Below, piece by piece: positions 25,008 through 34,000 of a DNA stretch of 64,000 nucleotides; positions within the stretch are counted from its first letter, which is position 1; each line of letters begins with the position of its first letter. Position numbers and translations under genes: made by a program. The stretch is from Nostoc sp. NMS2 (GTDB taxonomy: Bacteria > Cyanobacteriota > Cyanobacteriia > Cyanobacteriales > Nostocaceae), in the NCBI RefSeq assembly GCF_017115105.1, contig NZ_JABXKH010000127.1:1-64000 (forward strand), read 5' to 3'. The notes beneath the pieces were generated by a model, which saw only the letters and a list, made by a program, of their open reading frames with translations, was not told the origin of the DNA and made no database searches.

Positions 25008-26989
25008 ATGCTACAACAAATCTCAATTGGGATGAGGCAAACTATCGCTATCTATCAGCAGCCCTTACCGTGGTGCGTGGGATTTTAGAAAATCACACAG
25101 CAAAAGAACAAAATCAATCTGTAGAGAAAAACCAAGAGCATTTACAGCAATTACAGGAAGCTACTGCTGCAATGCCTGCACCATCGGCATTAGAGAGAGT
25201 ATGCAAAATATTTAGCCTCTCATCCTTTGAACGTGATTTGTTGCTGTTGTGTGCAGGTATGGAATTGAATGGAGATTTTGCTAAATTGTGTGCTATGGCG
25301 CACGGAGATTTACAACGAGCTTATCCAACTCTAAGTTTAGCTCTATCCACTTTACCTAACGTCCACTGGGATGCGATCGCTCCAAATGCTCCCTTACGTT
25401 ATTGGCGGTTAATTCAAATTGGTGATGGCCATGCCCTGACTCTCAGCCCCGTAAGAATTGACGAACGAATTTTACATTATCTCACGGGCATTCAATATCT
25501 TGACGAACGATTAGCAGGCACCATTGAACCATTACAAGAGGTTAGTGATTTAGTCCCCTCGCACCAAGATTTAGCAAAGCGAGTCGCAGCAGTTTGGTCG
25601 CAAGCTGATAAAGTTAATACCTTACCAATCGTCCAGCTATGTAGTAGCGAAACTACTAGCAAACGTGCTATTGCCGCTACCATTTGTCAACTCCAGGGTT
25701 TAAGTTTGTGGGTAATGCCTGCACAACTTATTCCCTTAGCACCTAGCGAGTTAGATAATCTCATCCGCCTGTGGACTCGTGAGACGATTTTAAGTAAGTG
25801 TGCGTTACTTATAGATTGTAACGAACTAGATAATAATGATATGGCGCGGCTGAGTGCGATCGCTCGTTTCATCGAACGCACCAGGGGCTTTTTAATAATT
25901 ACAAGTCGAGAACGGATTGGACTAGGACAACGCCTGGTAGTTAATTTTGACGTACATCAACCAACTACCAAAGAACAAGGTACAGTTTGGCAAGATGCAC
26001 TAGGTGATATGGCATCACAGATGAACGGGCAAGTTAAAACCCTAGTGGATCAGTTTAACCTAAGTGCCGCAACTATCCGGGCTGCTTGTGCAGAAGCCGT
26101 AGGACAGTTAGCGCAAAAACCAGACAACGATATCACTAGCATTTTATGGGATGCCTGCCGTGTGCAAGCACGTCCGCGTTTGGATGAACTCGCTCAACGG
26201 ATAGAGCCATCTGGTGATTGGGAAGATTTGGTATTGCCAGAGGCGCAGAAACAAATTCTCCGAGAAATTGCGGCTCATGTTCGTCAACGCAGTACTGTAT
26301 ATAACAATTGGGGTTTTGGTGCTAAGAGTGCTAGAGGATTGGGAATTAGTGCCTTATTCGCAGGTGCTAGCGGCACTGGTAAAACATTAGGGGCGGAAGT
26401 ACTCGCCCATAAATTGCGCCTCGACCTTTATCGGATCGATCTATCATCGGTAGTTAGCAAATATATTGGCGAAACAGAGAAGAATTTGCGCCGGGTATTT
26501 GATGCTGCTGAACAAGGCGGGGTGATTTTGTTATTTGATGAAGCTGATGCTTTATTTGGCAAACGCAGTGAAGTTAAAGATGCGCGCGATCGCTATGCCA
26601 ATATTGAAGTTAGCTACCTATTGCAACGGATGGAAAGCTATCCAGGTTTAGCAGTCCTGACTACGAACCTGAAGAGTGCAATTGATACAGCCTTTCTCCG
26701 CCGGATTCGCTTCGTGGTGCAATTCCCTTTTCCTGATACAACACAACGAGCCGAGATTTGGCGGCGCGTCTTTCCCGCCGACACCCCAACCGCAGACTTA
26801 GATGCCCTGCAACTAGCACGGCTAAATGTCGCTGGGGGTAATATCCGTAACATAGCCTTAAATGCAGCTTTCCTCGCCGCCGATGCTGGGGAAGCAGTAC
26901 AGATGAAACACTTATTGCGGGCTACTCAGACGGAATATAGCAAGTTAGAGAAACCTTTAACTGATGCGGAAGTTGGGGGCTGGATGTAG
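25004..26989 (+). CDS. AAA+ ATPase of contractile-injection-system type
   Basis: A 661-residue protein with a degenerate N-terminal region and a C-terminal AAA+ module. The first half (helical lead, then YWRLIQIGDGHALTLSPVRI and a Walker-less fold around 200-330) matches the winged/degenerate AAA part of Afp15/Pvc15-like ATPases. The second half has Walker A GASGTGKTL (about 454-462), Walker B VILLFDEADALFG (about 506-518), sensor 1 LAVLTTNLKSAID and arginine fingers FLRRIRF. These ATPases are encoded next to DUF4255 proteins in contractile injection loci and are thought to remodel or recycle the sheath. The 4-bp overlap with the DUF4255 gene implies coupled translation. The rest of the machine is not in the window. 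Confidence 0.88.
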   Translation: MNATTNLNWDEANYRYLSAALTVVRGILENHTAKEQNQSVEKNQEHLQQLQEATAAMPAPSALERVCKIFSLSSFERDLLLLCAGMELNGDFAKLCAMAHGDLQRAYPTLSLALSTLPNVHWDAIAPNAPLRYWRLIQIGDGHALTLSPVRIDERILHYLTGIQYLDERLAGTIEPLQEVSDLVPSHQDLAKRVAAVWSQADKVNTLPIVQLCSSETTSKRAIAATICQLQGLSLWVMPAQLIPLAPSELDNLIRLWTRETILSKCALLIDCNELDNNDMARLSAIARFIERTRGFLIITSRERIGLGQRLVVNFDVHQPTTKEQGTVWQDALGDMASQMNGQVKTLVDQFNLSAATIRAACAEAVGQLAQKPDNDITSILWDACRVQARPRLDELAQRIEPSGDWEDLVLPEAQKQILREIAAHVRQRSTVYNNWGFGAKSARGLGISALFAGASGTGKTLGAEVLAHKLRLDLYRIDLSSVVSKYIGETEKNLRRVFDAAEQGGVILLFDEADALFGKRSEVKDARDRYANIEVSYLLQRMESYPGLAVLTTNLKSAIDTAFLRRIRFVVQFPFPDTTQRAEIWRRVFPADTPTADLDALQLARLNVAGGNIRNIALNAAFLAADAGEAVQMKHLLRATQTEYSKLEKPLTDAEVGGWM

Positions 26990-27008
26990 GCTGTTGACTT
27001 TGTGCCTT

Positions 27009-27321
27009 TTAGAGGTTGTTTGAAAAGTGGTTAACTGTGATTTTAGGCACTTATTGATTCCCCCTAACCCCCCTTAAAAAGCTACGATGTACACACAAGT
27101 CTTCTAACATTGCCCCACAATCTTTTGATCCCCCCAACCCCCCGATAAATTGGGGGGCAAAAAACTTTCAAAGTCCCCCAATTTATCGGGGAGCCACTGC
27201 GGGAACAGGGGTCGCCCCCGCCGCAGGATGCGCGAAGCGCTGTAGTGAAGCAAGTGGCGTGGATTTAGGGGGATCTAAAAGGATTTGATACATCACTAAG
27301 AACTTTTCAAACATCCTCTAA
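27009..27321. mobile_element. Composite MITE-like element, about 313 bp
   Basis: TTAGAGGTTGTTTGAAAAGT (27009-27028) and ACTTTTCAAACATCCTCTAA (27302-27321) are terminal inverted repeats with one mismatch in 20. The interior holds other repeats: GCTACGATGTACACACAAG (27081-27099, like the 158-bp element ends), a CCCCGATAAATTGGGG palindrome pair (27142-27193) and CGCCGCAGGATGCGCGAAGC text. It is probably a nest of small elements. There is no transposase. Confidence 0.65.
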
Positions 27322-27333
27322 GGCGGTTTTCGT

Positions 27334-27537
27334 TCATGCAGTTTTTGTGTCGTCAACTAACTGCGAAAATAGGATTTTTCTTTTTGAGATCATAGATTGA
27401 CCAAAAACTCCAGCTAACCATGCTTCAACATCAGCAAAACTGATTGCTTTCAGCGCATTTTTACAACGGTATTTGTTAGATTCATCGTAGATAAACTGCC
27501 TCCCCGCTTTTCGATAGGGTGCTATGAAGTACCTCAT
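27334..27537 (-). CDS. Short open frame, doubtful gene
   Basis: A 67-residue frame (MRYFIAPYRKAGRQFIYDES...) with plausible amino-acid composition and no repeat content. No ribosome binding site is apparent and I recognise no family. It may be a real small gene or a chance frame. Confidence 0.3.
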   Translation of the reverse strand: MRYFIAPYRKAGRQFIYDESNKYRCKNALKAISFADVEAWLAGVFGQSMISKRKILFSQLVDDTKTA

Positions 27538-27723
27538 TTGATTAGGTAAAACTATATAAGTTAATATCCATTAATAATAGATATTTGAAAAATCAAAACT
27601 TCGTAATATTTCTAATTAGATAAAATTTTCAACTCCTGACACCAAGATTTGGCTAAACTCTCATCTAAATTAATAAATTAGCAAAATATGTAATAATAAT
27701 TACAATAGTTGGGAAAATCTGCC

Positions 27724-28149
27724 GTGTTAACTCAGGAGACAAAACTGCTTTTAATTGGTCAGGTAACAGATATAAGCGGAATCCCTATCAGGACAATTCG
27801 CTATTACGAGAGTTTAGGTTTAATCAAATCATCAAGACGAACAGAGGGAGGCTTCCGTCAGTTTTCATTGGATGTGCTGACTCGTCTAGCGTTCATTAAA
27901 AGGGCACAAAATCTTGGTCTTAGCTTAGAGGAGATTGGAAATATTCTTCAGGTCTATGACCAAGGACAAGCTCCCTGTGGTGAAATCAAAGAAAAGCTCC
28001 AGGACAAGGTTTTGCAAATCGATCGCCAAATCGATCAGTTGTTAACTTTGCGATCTGAAATAAAGGGATTACTTTCAGGCTGGAAGAATATCGGCGACCA
28101 GTATGAAGATACAATTTGCCCCATTATTCAAAATATCCCTCAGTGCTGA
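27724..28149 (+). CDS. MerR-family regulator, heavy-metal type
   Basis: About 141 residues. The MerR winged helix is clear: LLIGQVTDISGIPIRTIRYY, then ESLGLIKSSRRTEGGFRQFS, then LDVLTRLAFIKRAQNLGLSL. A long dimerisation helix follows. Cysteines in QAPCGEIKEKL and near the end (TICPIIQNIPQC) stand where ZntR/CadR/MerR regulators bind metal, so a thiophilic or divalent metal is a likely ligand. I prefer the GTG at 27724 (MLTQETKLLL), which matches how this family starts; a TTG at 27709 is the alternative. A response regulator follows 41 bp downstream on the same strand. No metal efflux gene is adjacent. Confidence 0.82.
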   Translation: MLTQETKLLLIGQVTDISGIPIRTIRYYESLGLIKSSRRTEGGFRQFSLDVLTRLAFIKRAQNLGLSLEEIGNILQVYDQGQAPCGEIKEKLQDKVLQIDRQIDQLLTLRSEIKGLLSGWKNIGDQYEDTICPIIQNIPQC

Positions 28150-28190
28150 GAAACAGAAAAGAAGACAGAGGAGGCAGCAGGATCTAACTT

Positions 28191-28871
28191 ATGACAGCAC
28201 ATATCCTTTTGGTGGAAGATGAAGTCAAACTAGCAAGATTTGTCGAATTAGAACTAAGTAGTGAAGGATACCAAGTAAGTGTCGCCCATGATGGGATTGG
28301 CGGTCTAACCTTAGCGCGAGACTCATCACCAGATTTAGCGATTCTGGATTGGATGTTACCAGGTTTAACAGGTTTAGAAATTTGTCGCCGTTTGCGAGCA
28401 ACAGGTAGTACAGTACCAGTAATTTTGCTGACAGCAAAAGATGAAGTGTGCGATCGCGTCGCCGGTTTAGATGCAGGAGCCGATGATTATGTAGTTAAGC
28501 CCTTCAGCATTGAGGAACTACTAGCTAGAATTCGCGCTCATCTGCGCCGCACGCAAGAAACAGACGAGGATTTGTTGCAATTTGAAGATTTAAGCTTAAA
28601 TCGCCGCACTCGTGAAGTTTTTCGGGAAAAACGAAGCATTGAGTTAACAGCAAAAGAGTTTGACTTATTAGAATATCTCCTCTCACATCCCCGTCAGGTG
28701 TTTACTAGAGATCAAATTTTAGAGAAAGTTTGGGGTTACGATTTCATGGGTGATTCTAATATCATTGAGGTATATATTCGTTATCTGCGACTCAAATTGG
28801 AAGAGAATAATGAAAAGCGTTTGATTCATACAGTCCGTGGTGTAGGTTATGCACTGCGAGAACAATCGTAA
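28191..28871 (+). CDS. OmpR-family response regulator (orphan)
   Basis: A 226-residue two-domain regulator. The receiver domain (1-118) has the acidic pair VEDE, phospho-acceptor Asp in LAILDWMLPG, Thr in LLTAKDE and the Lys in YVVKPFS. The C-terminal winged helix (about 128-223) has LTAKEFDLLEYLLSHPRQVF and YIRYLRLKLEE..LIHTVRGVGYALR, diagnostic for OmpR/PhoB. An AGAGGAGG ribosome binding site lies upstream. No histidine kinase gene follows, so the partner is elsewhere. The short gap to the MerR gene allows a joint transcript. ManR- or Rpa-like cyanobacterial regulators are the nearest sort, but I do not assign a symbol. Confidence 0.9.
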   Translation: MTAHILLVEDEVKLARFVELELSSEGYQVSVAHDGIGGLTLARDSSPDLAILDWMLPGLTGLEICRRLRATGSTVPVILLTAKDEVCDRVAGLDAGADDYVVKPFSIEELLARIRAHLRRTQETDEDLLQFEDLSLNRRTREVFREKRSIELTAKEFDLLEYLLSHPRQVFTRDQILEKVWGYDFMGDSNIIEVYIRYLRLKLEENNEKRLIHTVRGVGYALREQS

Positions 28872-29198
28872 TGACTAGTACCGCAAGGCGGAAGTCAAAA
28901 GTCAAAAGTCAAAAGAATTGTATTCCAGGCTTTTGCGCCATTTGAAATGGTGAACCAGCGCTGCGGGAGGGTTTCCAACGCCAGTCGCTCATGGGGGAAA
29001 CCACGCCACTTGCTCATGGGGGAAACCCCCAAGACCGCAGTGGCTCCCCAAGACCGCAGTGGCTCCTCCGCAGGCGACTGGTGTTAGCGTAGCGTTAGCG
29101 AGCCTGCGAGCGTCACTCGAAGGGTATGTTTATTTCCGCCGTGTTGTACTAGGTGATTTCGACACAACAAAGTAACATTTTAAAGACAAAAGAGGATC
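28872..29198. repeat. 327-bp intergenic region filled by dispersed repeats
   Basis: AAAAGTC heptamers (about 28891-28915) are followed by several GC-rich palindromic fragments containing CCCAAGACCGCAGTGGCTCC twice in succession and GGGGGAAACC units. This is the same repeat vocabulary found near 16700, 27220 and 61770. No gene apart from the following small one. Confidence 0.7.
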
Positions 29199-29411
29199 AT
29201 GAATAAAAAATGGGCTGTTAAACGACTAACAGTAAATCTCACAACTGAGGAAATGAAGAAACTTGAACACTACTGTGCTTTGACAGGAAGGCCAGCAACA
29301 GATGTAATTCGAGAATTGCTCCGAACTCTTGAGGTTGACAGTGCTGAAAACTCTGAAACGGGAACAGCAGACTCAAGAATAACAGTTGGCAGTTCGTTAA
29401 AATCACAGTAA
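29199..29411 (+). CDS. Small ribbon-helix-helix-like protein
   Basis: A 70-residue protein whose first 50 residues fit a ribbon-helix-helix (CopG/Arc-type) fold: a basic beta strand AVKRLTVNLTTEE, a helix EMKKLEHYCALTG and a second helix PATDVIRELLRTLE. The last 20 residues are polar and probably disordered. RHH proteins bind DNA as dimers, as antitoxins or plasmid/phage-type repressors. No toxin gene is adjacent, so it may be a solitary regulator. The ATG at 29199 follows an AGAGG box. Confidence 0.65.
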   Translation: MNKKWAVKRLTVNLTTEEMKKLEHYCALTGRPATDVIRELLRTLEVDSAENSETGTADSRITVGSSLKSQ

Positions 29412-29579
29412 CTATTCACCAGAATATCCTGCCAAATCTCATAAATCTGCTATCTTAACTTACCGTAGTGGCGTGTCAAGGCTAAAATAGCGCATTAGAC
29501 GTAGGTTGGTGAAGCGGAGCGTAACCCAACATAAATCTCATCTAAGTTGAGAACCATAGTTTTCGCCCTCACCCTAAAT

Positions 29580-29611
29580 CCCTCTCCCATATCTGGGAGA
29601 GGGACTTTTTT
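29580..29611 (+). terminator. Rho-independent-type terminator
   Basis: A 9-bp GC-rich stem CCCTCTCCC/GGGAGAGGG with a 6-nt loop (29580-29603), followed by AC and a run of six T (29606-29611). It lies about 170 bp after the RHH gene and before the beta-barrel gene. Confidence 0.7.
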
Positions 29612-29730
29612 CTTTGCCATGTCTTAACAAGCATATATTTTGGGCATCATAATGCCAAGCCGAATACATGAGCTAGCAGCCAGAAAACTTTTGGCGGCAA
29701 GTTTTTTATTTACAACTATAGTATCGACCT

Positions 29731-30960
29731 ATGGTAGATAGCTTTATACTTTATCTCTTTCTTTCTCGACATACTTGGTACACTGGGTTGATTTGGAGAT
29801 GCCTACAGATTCAATTGGGAGTAATCTGTAGCATCGGGATTTGGACATTCTCAGAAGCTAACGTACAAGCTTCCCAAGCACATCACATCTGGAAATCACC
29901 TTCAGAATTGACTGAGGGAGTCATCAGAATAAATCCTGAGCCAACACCTATTTTGATGGCGGCCCCCGAAAACTTCAATCCTGATTTGCAATTACCGCCA
30001 CTGTTACCTGAACCACCGCAGAATTCTAGTCCACCAACAACTTCTACCGAACTAAGAACGCCGGATGCAGTTTTGGAAAGTATTGATACGGACTATCGCT
30101 ATGACACAGATAATTTTGGTCAAACCAATTTATTTTTTGAACCAACGGCTCAGTTTCGATTGAGTAATGGTAATAAAATATTTGTCAAGACAGGTTTTAA
30201 CTTATTTGAACAACGCGGTGTTGAATCAGTTACGAATTTTCCCTTGCAAGTTGGATGGCAAGGAAAGATTGGGCAAGTGACTCTGCAAACGGCGGCCGGA
30301 GTCGATGTCTTCAATCGTTTACCTACAGCTATCAATCTCAATGCTAAGGTGGAGGCTCCCATTTCGCAGCCGCAAGTTTCGTCATCAGGTCAATTGCTAT
30401 CGGTAGTAGTACTATCAGGCAATTTAGAACAAGGGCCTTATAAATCCAATGCTCGAACTTTAGAAAATCAAATTACTGCTTGGCGGTTTGGTCCTGATTT
30501 ATACTGGCAGATTGACGGTAAAACCAGCTTGTTTTCATCATTGCGTTTGGGTAGTTACAACGATGGTAATTCCGAGGTGCAGTCATTTAGTAGGGTAGAG
30601 CGCAAGTTCGGACAGTTTTCTTTGGCAGCTAACTTATTCACTTGGAGTTTCGATCGCGATTTAGAACGCACAAGTGGCTATTTTTCCCCACCAGATTTTC
30701 TAGTTTACAACGCTGAGGTGGCTTGGGAAGGAAATGTTGCTAATTTCTTACGCTGTCGCCTCGCTGCCAACTTAGGACAGCAGCGACTTAAAGGAGAATT
30801 TGATAACGCCAATACTTATCAAACGCGCTGTACGGTAAAGGTTTCACGAAATGTAGAGGCAGACCTTGGCTATAGCTTTAGTAATGTCCGCAATCAAGAA
30901 ACAGGGGGGAGTGCCTATAGTGGTAATTCCTTGACAGGACAGTTGCGGGTCAAGTTTTAG
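29731..30960 (+). CDS. Predicted outer-membrane beta-barrel protein
   Basis: A 409-residue protein. A hydrophobic segment (about 18-40, QLGVICSIGIWTF) ending near VQASQA suggests export. A proline-rich linker (about 75-100, PPLLPEPPQNSSPP) follows. From about 115 on, alternating polar/hydrophobic strands with aromatic girdles (FFEPTAQFRLSNGNKIFVK, FPLQVGWQG, YWQIDGKTSLFSSLRLG) run to a terminal ...LRVKF. A final phenylalanine after alternating residues is the usual BAM-recognition signature. I recognise no named family; similar proteins occur in cyanobacteria as hypothetical barrel proteins. It is followed by the hybrid kinase gene 94 bp downstream on the same strand. Confidence 0.6.
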   Translation: MVDSFILYLFLSRHTWYTGLIWRCLQIQLGVICSIGIWTFSEANVQASQAHHIWKSPSELTEGVIRINPEPTPILMAAPENFNPDLQLPPLLPEPPQNSSPPTTSTELRTPDAVLESIDTDYRYDTDNFGQTNLFFEPTAQFRLSNGNKIFVKTGFNLFEQRGVESVTNFPLQVGWQGKIGQVTLQTAAGVDVFNRLPTAINLNAKVEAPISQPQVSSSGQLLSVVVLSGNLEQGPYKSNARTLENQITAWRFGPDLYWQIDGKTSLFSSLRLGSYNDGNSEVQSFSRVERKFGQFSLAANLFTWSFDRDLERTSGYFSPPDFLVYNAEVAWEGNVANFLRCRLAANLGQQRLKGEFDNANTYQTRCTVKVSRNVEADLGYSFSNVRNQETGGSAYSGNSLTGQLRVKF

Positions 30961-31006
30961 GGGGCAGGGGGCAGGGGGCAGAAGATAGGAGTTAAACCTT
31001 ATAAAT

Positions 31007-31038
31007 AATCTAAAATCCAAAATCTAAAATCCAAAATC
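31007..31038. repeat. Heptamer tract AAAATCT/AAAATCC
   Basis: About four 7-bp units precede the hybrid kinase gene by 15 bp; the same heptamers occur near 10556-10587. Confidence 0.75.
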
Positions 31039-31053
31039 GAATAGGGCTTAAGA

Positions 31054-34000
31054 ATGAAAGCACCATTACCTGATAACGAAATACAGCGAATTGAATCTCT
31101 TTTGCAGTATAAGATTCTTGATACTCGTTCGGAAGCTGCCTTTGACGATCTTACCCGTCTAGCCTCATATATTTGTGGAACTCCTATTGCCTTAATCAGT
31201 TTAATTGATAGCGATCGCCAGTGGTTCAAATCTAAAGTTGGTTTGGATGCCCTAGAAACACCGCGAGATTTGGCATTCTGCGCCCATGCGATTATGCAAC
31301 CGGAAGTTTTTGTTGTGCCTGATGCCACAGAAGACGAAAGGTTTGCGACAAACCCGTTTGTCACTTCTGACCCAAATGTTCGGTTTTATGCGGGTGTACC
31401 GTTGACTAATCCTGAAGGATATGCATTAGGAACACTTTGTGTAATTGACAATGTACCAAGAAATCTCTCTCCAGAACAAGTTGAAGCATTACGAATTTTA
31501 GGTCGCCAGGTAATCAAGCAACTAGAAATGCGGCGTAGCTTGGCAAGTTTGGTGTTGGCGAGTGATACACGCAAACACACACAGAAGGCAAGCAAACAAT
31601 TTTTTAAAAAGGTTGCTGTAGGGTTTGGGTTGGCGTTAGCAATTTTGGTTCTGATTGCCACGCTCTCGTATCAGAGTACAGAAGTGTTGGATAATACGAG
31701 TAAAAGATTGAATAACATCCAACTGACAATCAACAGCTTGCATGAACTGCTGTCTAACATCAAGGATGCTGAAACGGAACAAAGCGGTTATATACTCACC
31801 GGAAATGATGCGTATCTAAAACCATATCAGATAGCACTTATTAATCTTCCTCCAGAAATTAAGCAGCTAAGGAAATTAACCCTAGATACTCCTGGGCAAC
31901 GGAGTCAACTTTACACCCTTGAATCGCTAATAGTAGTAAAGCTGAAGGAACTGAAAAGGACTATCGACTTGCGCCAGAATATCGGTTTGGATGCTGCATT
32001 AGAGGTAATAAATGCAAATCAGGGAAATAACTTAATGAGTGATATCCGCAATATCATTCGTGAGATGGAAAACGGTGAGAGGGATGAGCTTCAGCAGCAG
32101 TTAACAATCACAAAAACCAGGGCCCACAATACTATTTTGATGCAGGCGATCGCTATTTGCCTAAGTTTTCTGATTCTGACCATAGTCTACTACTTTATTT
32201 ATCGTGAGGGAAAAGAGCGTAAATTAACAGAAGAAACACTGAACCAAGAACGCAACTTTATCTCAGCAGTCCTTGATACAACCAGCGCTTTGGTCATAGT
32301 TGTTGACCCTAAAGGGCAAATTGTTCGCTTCAATCAAGCTTGTGAACAAACCACTGGTTACTCATTTGATGAGGTGAGAGGAAGGCATTTCTGGAACTTG
32401 TTTTTACTTCCTGAGCAGGTAGGGCCGGTTAAAGCAGTTTTTGAGCAGTTGCGATCTGGTGAAGGGCCCAAGGAATACGAAAACTATTGGGTAACAAAAA
32501 ATGGCAGTCGGCGGCTCATTGCCTGGGCTAATACTATTTTGCAAGACCATGAGGGTGAGGTTGAATATATTGTTGCCACAGGTATTGACATCAGTAATGT
32601 CTACGACGAGCTTCGCTTACGCAAACGAACTGAACAGCATTTAAAAGCACAGTATGCTACAAGCCGCGTCTTAGCAGAGTCTACTACGATCAACGAAGCT
32701 ATACCCCAGATTTTGCAAGGAATCTGTGAAAGTTTGGGATGGGATTTGAGTGAAACTTGGATGGTCGATCAAGAACTAAATATACTTAATTTGCTAAATA
32801 TATGGTATAAAATCTCCATGAAAATGCAAGAATTTGACATCCTAAGTCGGCAGACCACGTTTGCACCGGGAATTGGTCTGCCTGGTCGTGTCTGGGCTAG
32901 TGCTAAACCTATTTGGATCGCTGATGTCGTTAAAGATAATGATTTTATCCGCTTTCAAATCGCTGCCAAAGTAGGATTACACGGAGCTTTCGGTTTTCCA
33001 ATCCGTACTGGTAAAAAAATCCTCGGTGTTATTACCTGCTTTAGCCATGAGATTCAACAACCTGACCCAGATTTGGCAACAGTAATGAATTCTATTGGTG
33101 AGCAAGTAGGGCAGTTTATTGAGCGCAAGCAGGCAGAAGAAGAACTCCAACGCCAAAATTTGCGATCGCAACTATTTACTGAAATCACCCTTAAGATTCG
33201 TCAATCTTTGCAAATCAAAGAAATTCTCCAAATCAGTGTTACAGAAGTACAAAAAATTCTCCATAGCGATCGAGTTTTGATTTATCAACCAAAAGCTGAT
33301 GGATCTGGAACCACAATCGTTGAGGCAGTAGTTTCTGGCTGGCTGGCAATTAAAGAAAAAGAGCTAGCCGATGCTTACTTTCAAGCCGAATATATACAGC
33401 AGTACTATTTACAGCAGTACCGTCAAAAACGGAATCTGGGGCTTGCTGAATTAGATATAGTTGAAGTCCAACAAAGCCATATCGAATTACTACAACAATT
33501 TGGAGTCAAATCCAATTTGGTCATACCGATTCTTGTCAAAGAAGAACTTTGCGGTTTACTGATTGTCCATCAGTGTGGCAGTTCCCGTCAATGGTCTAGC
33601 TTTGAAACTCATCTTTTACGGCAAATAGCTGACCAAGTAGGTATTGCCTTAGCCCAAGCCCAAATGTTAAATGCAGAAACTCAACAGCGAAGAGAACTCG
33701 AAATTGCCCGTCACCAAGCTGAATTAGCTTCTCAAACCAAAAGCGCCTTTTTGGCCAACATGAGCCATGAAATTCGGACTCCGATGAATGCTGTGTTAGG
33801 GATGACAGGCTTAATGTTAGAAACTCCCCTAAACTCGGAGCAACAGGATTTTATCGAAACAATTCGCATTAGTGGAGACGCTCTTTTGAGCCTCATCAAC
33901 GAAATTTTGGATCTGTCCAAACTTGAGACTGGGGAAATGGCACTAGAAACTCTAGATTTTGACTTATCTACCTGTGTAGAAGAGGTGTTGGAATTATTAG

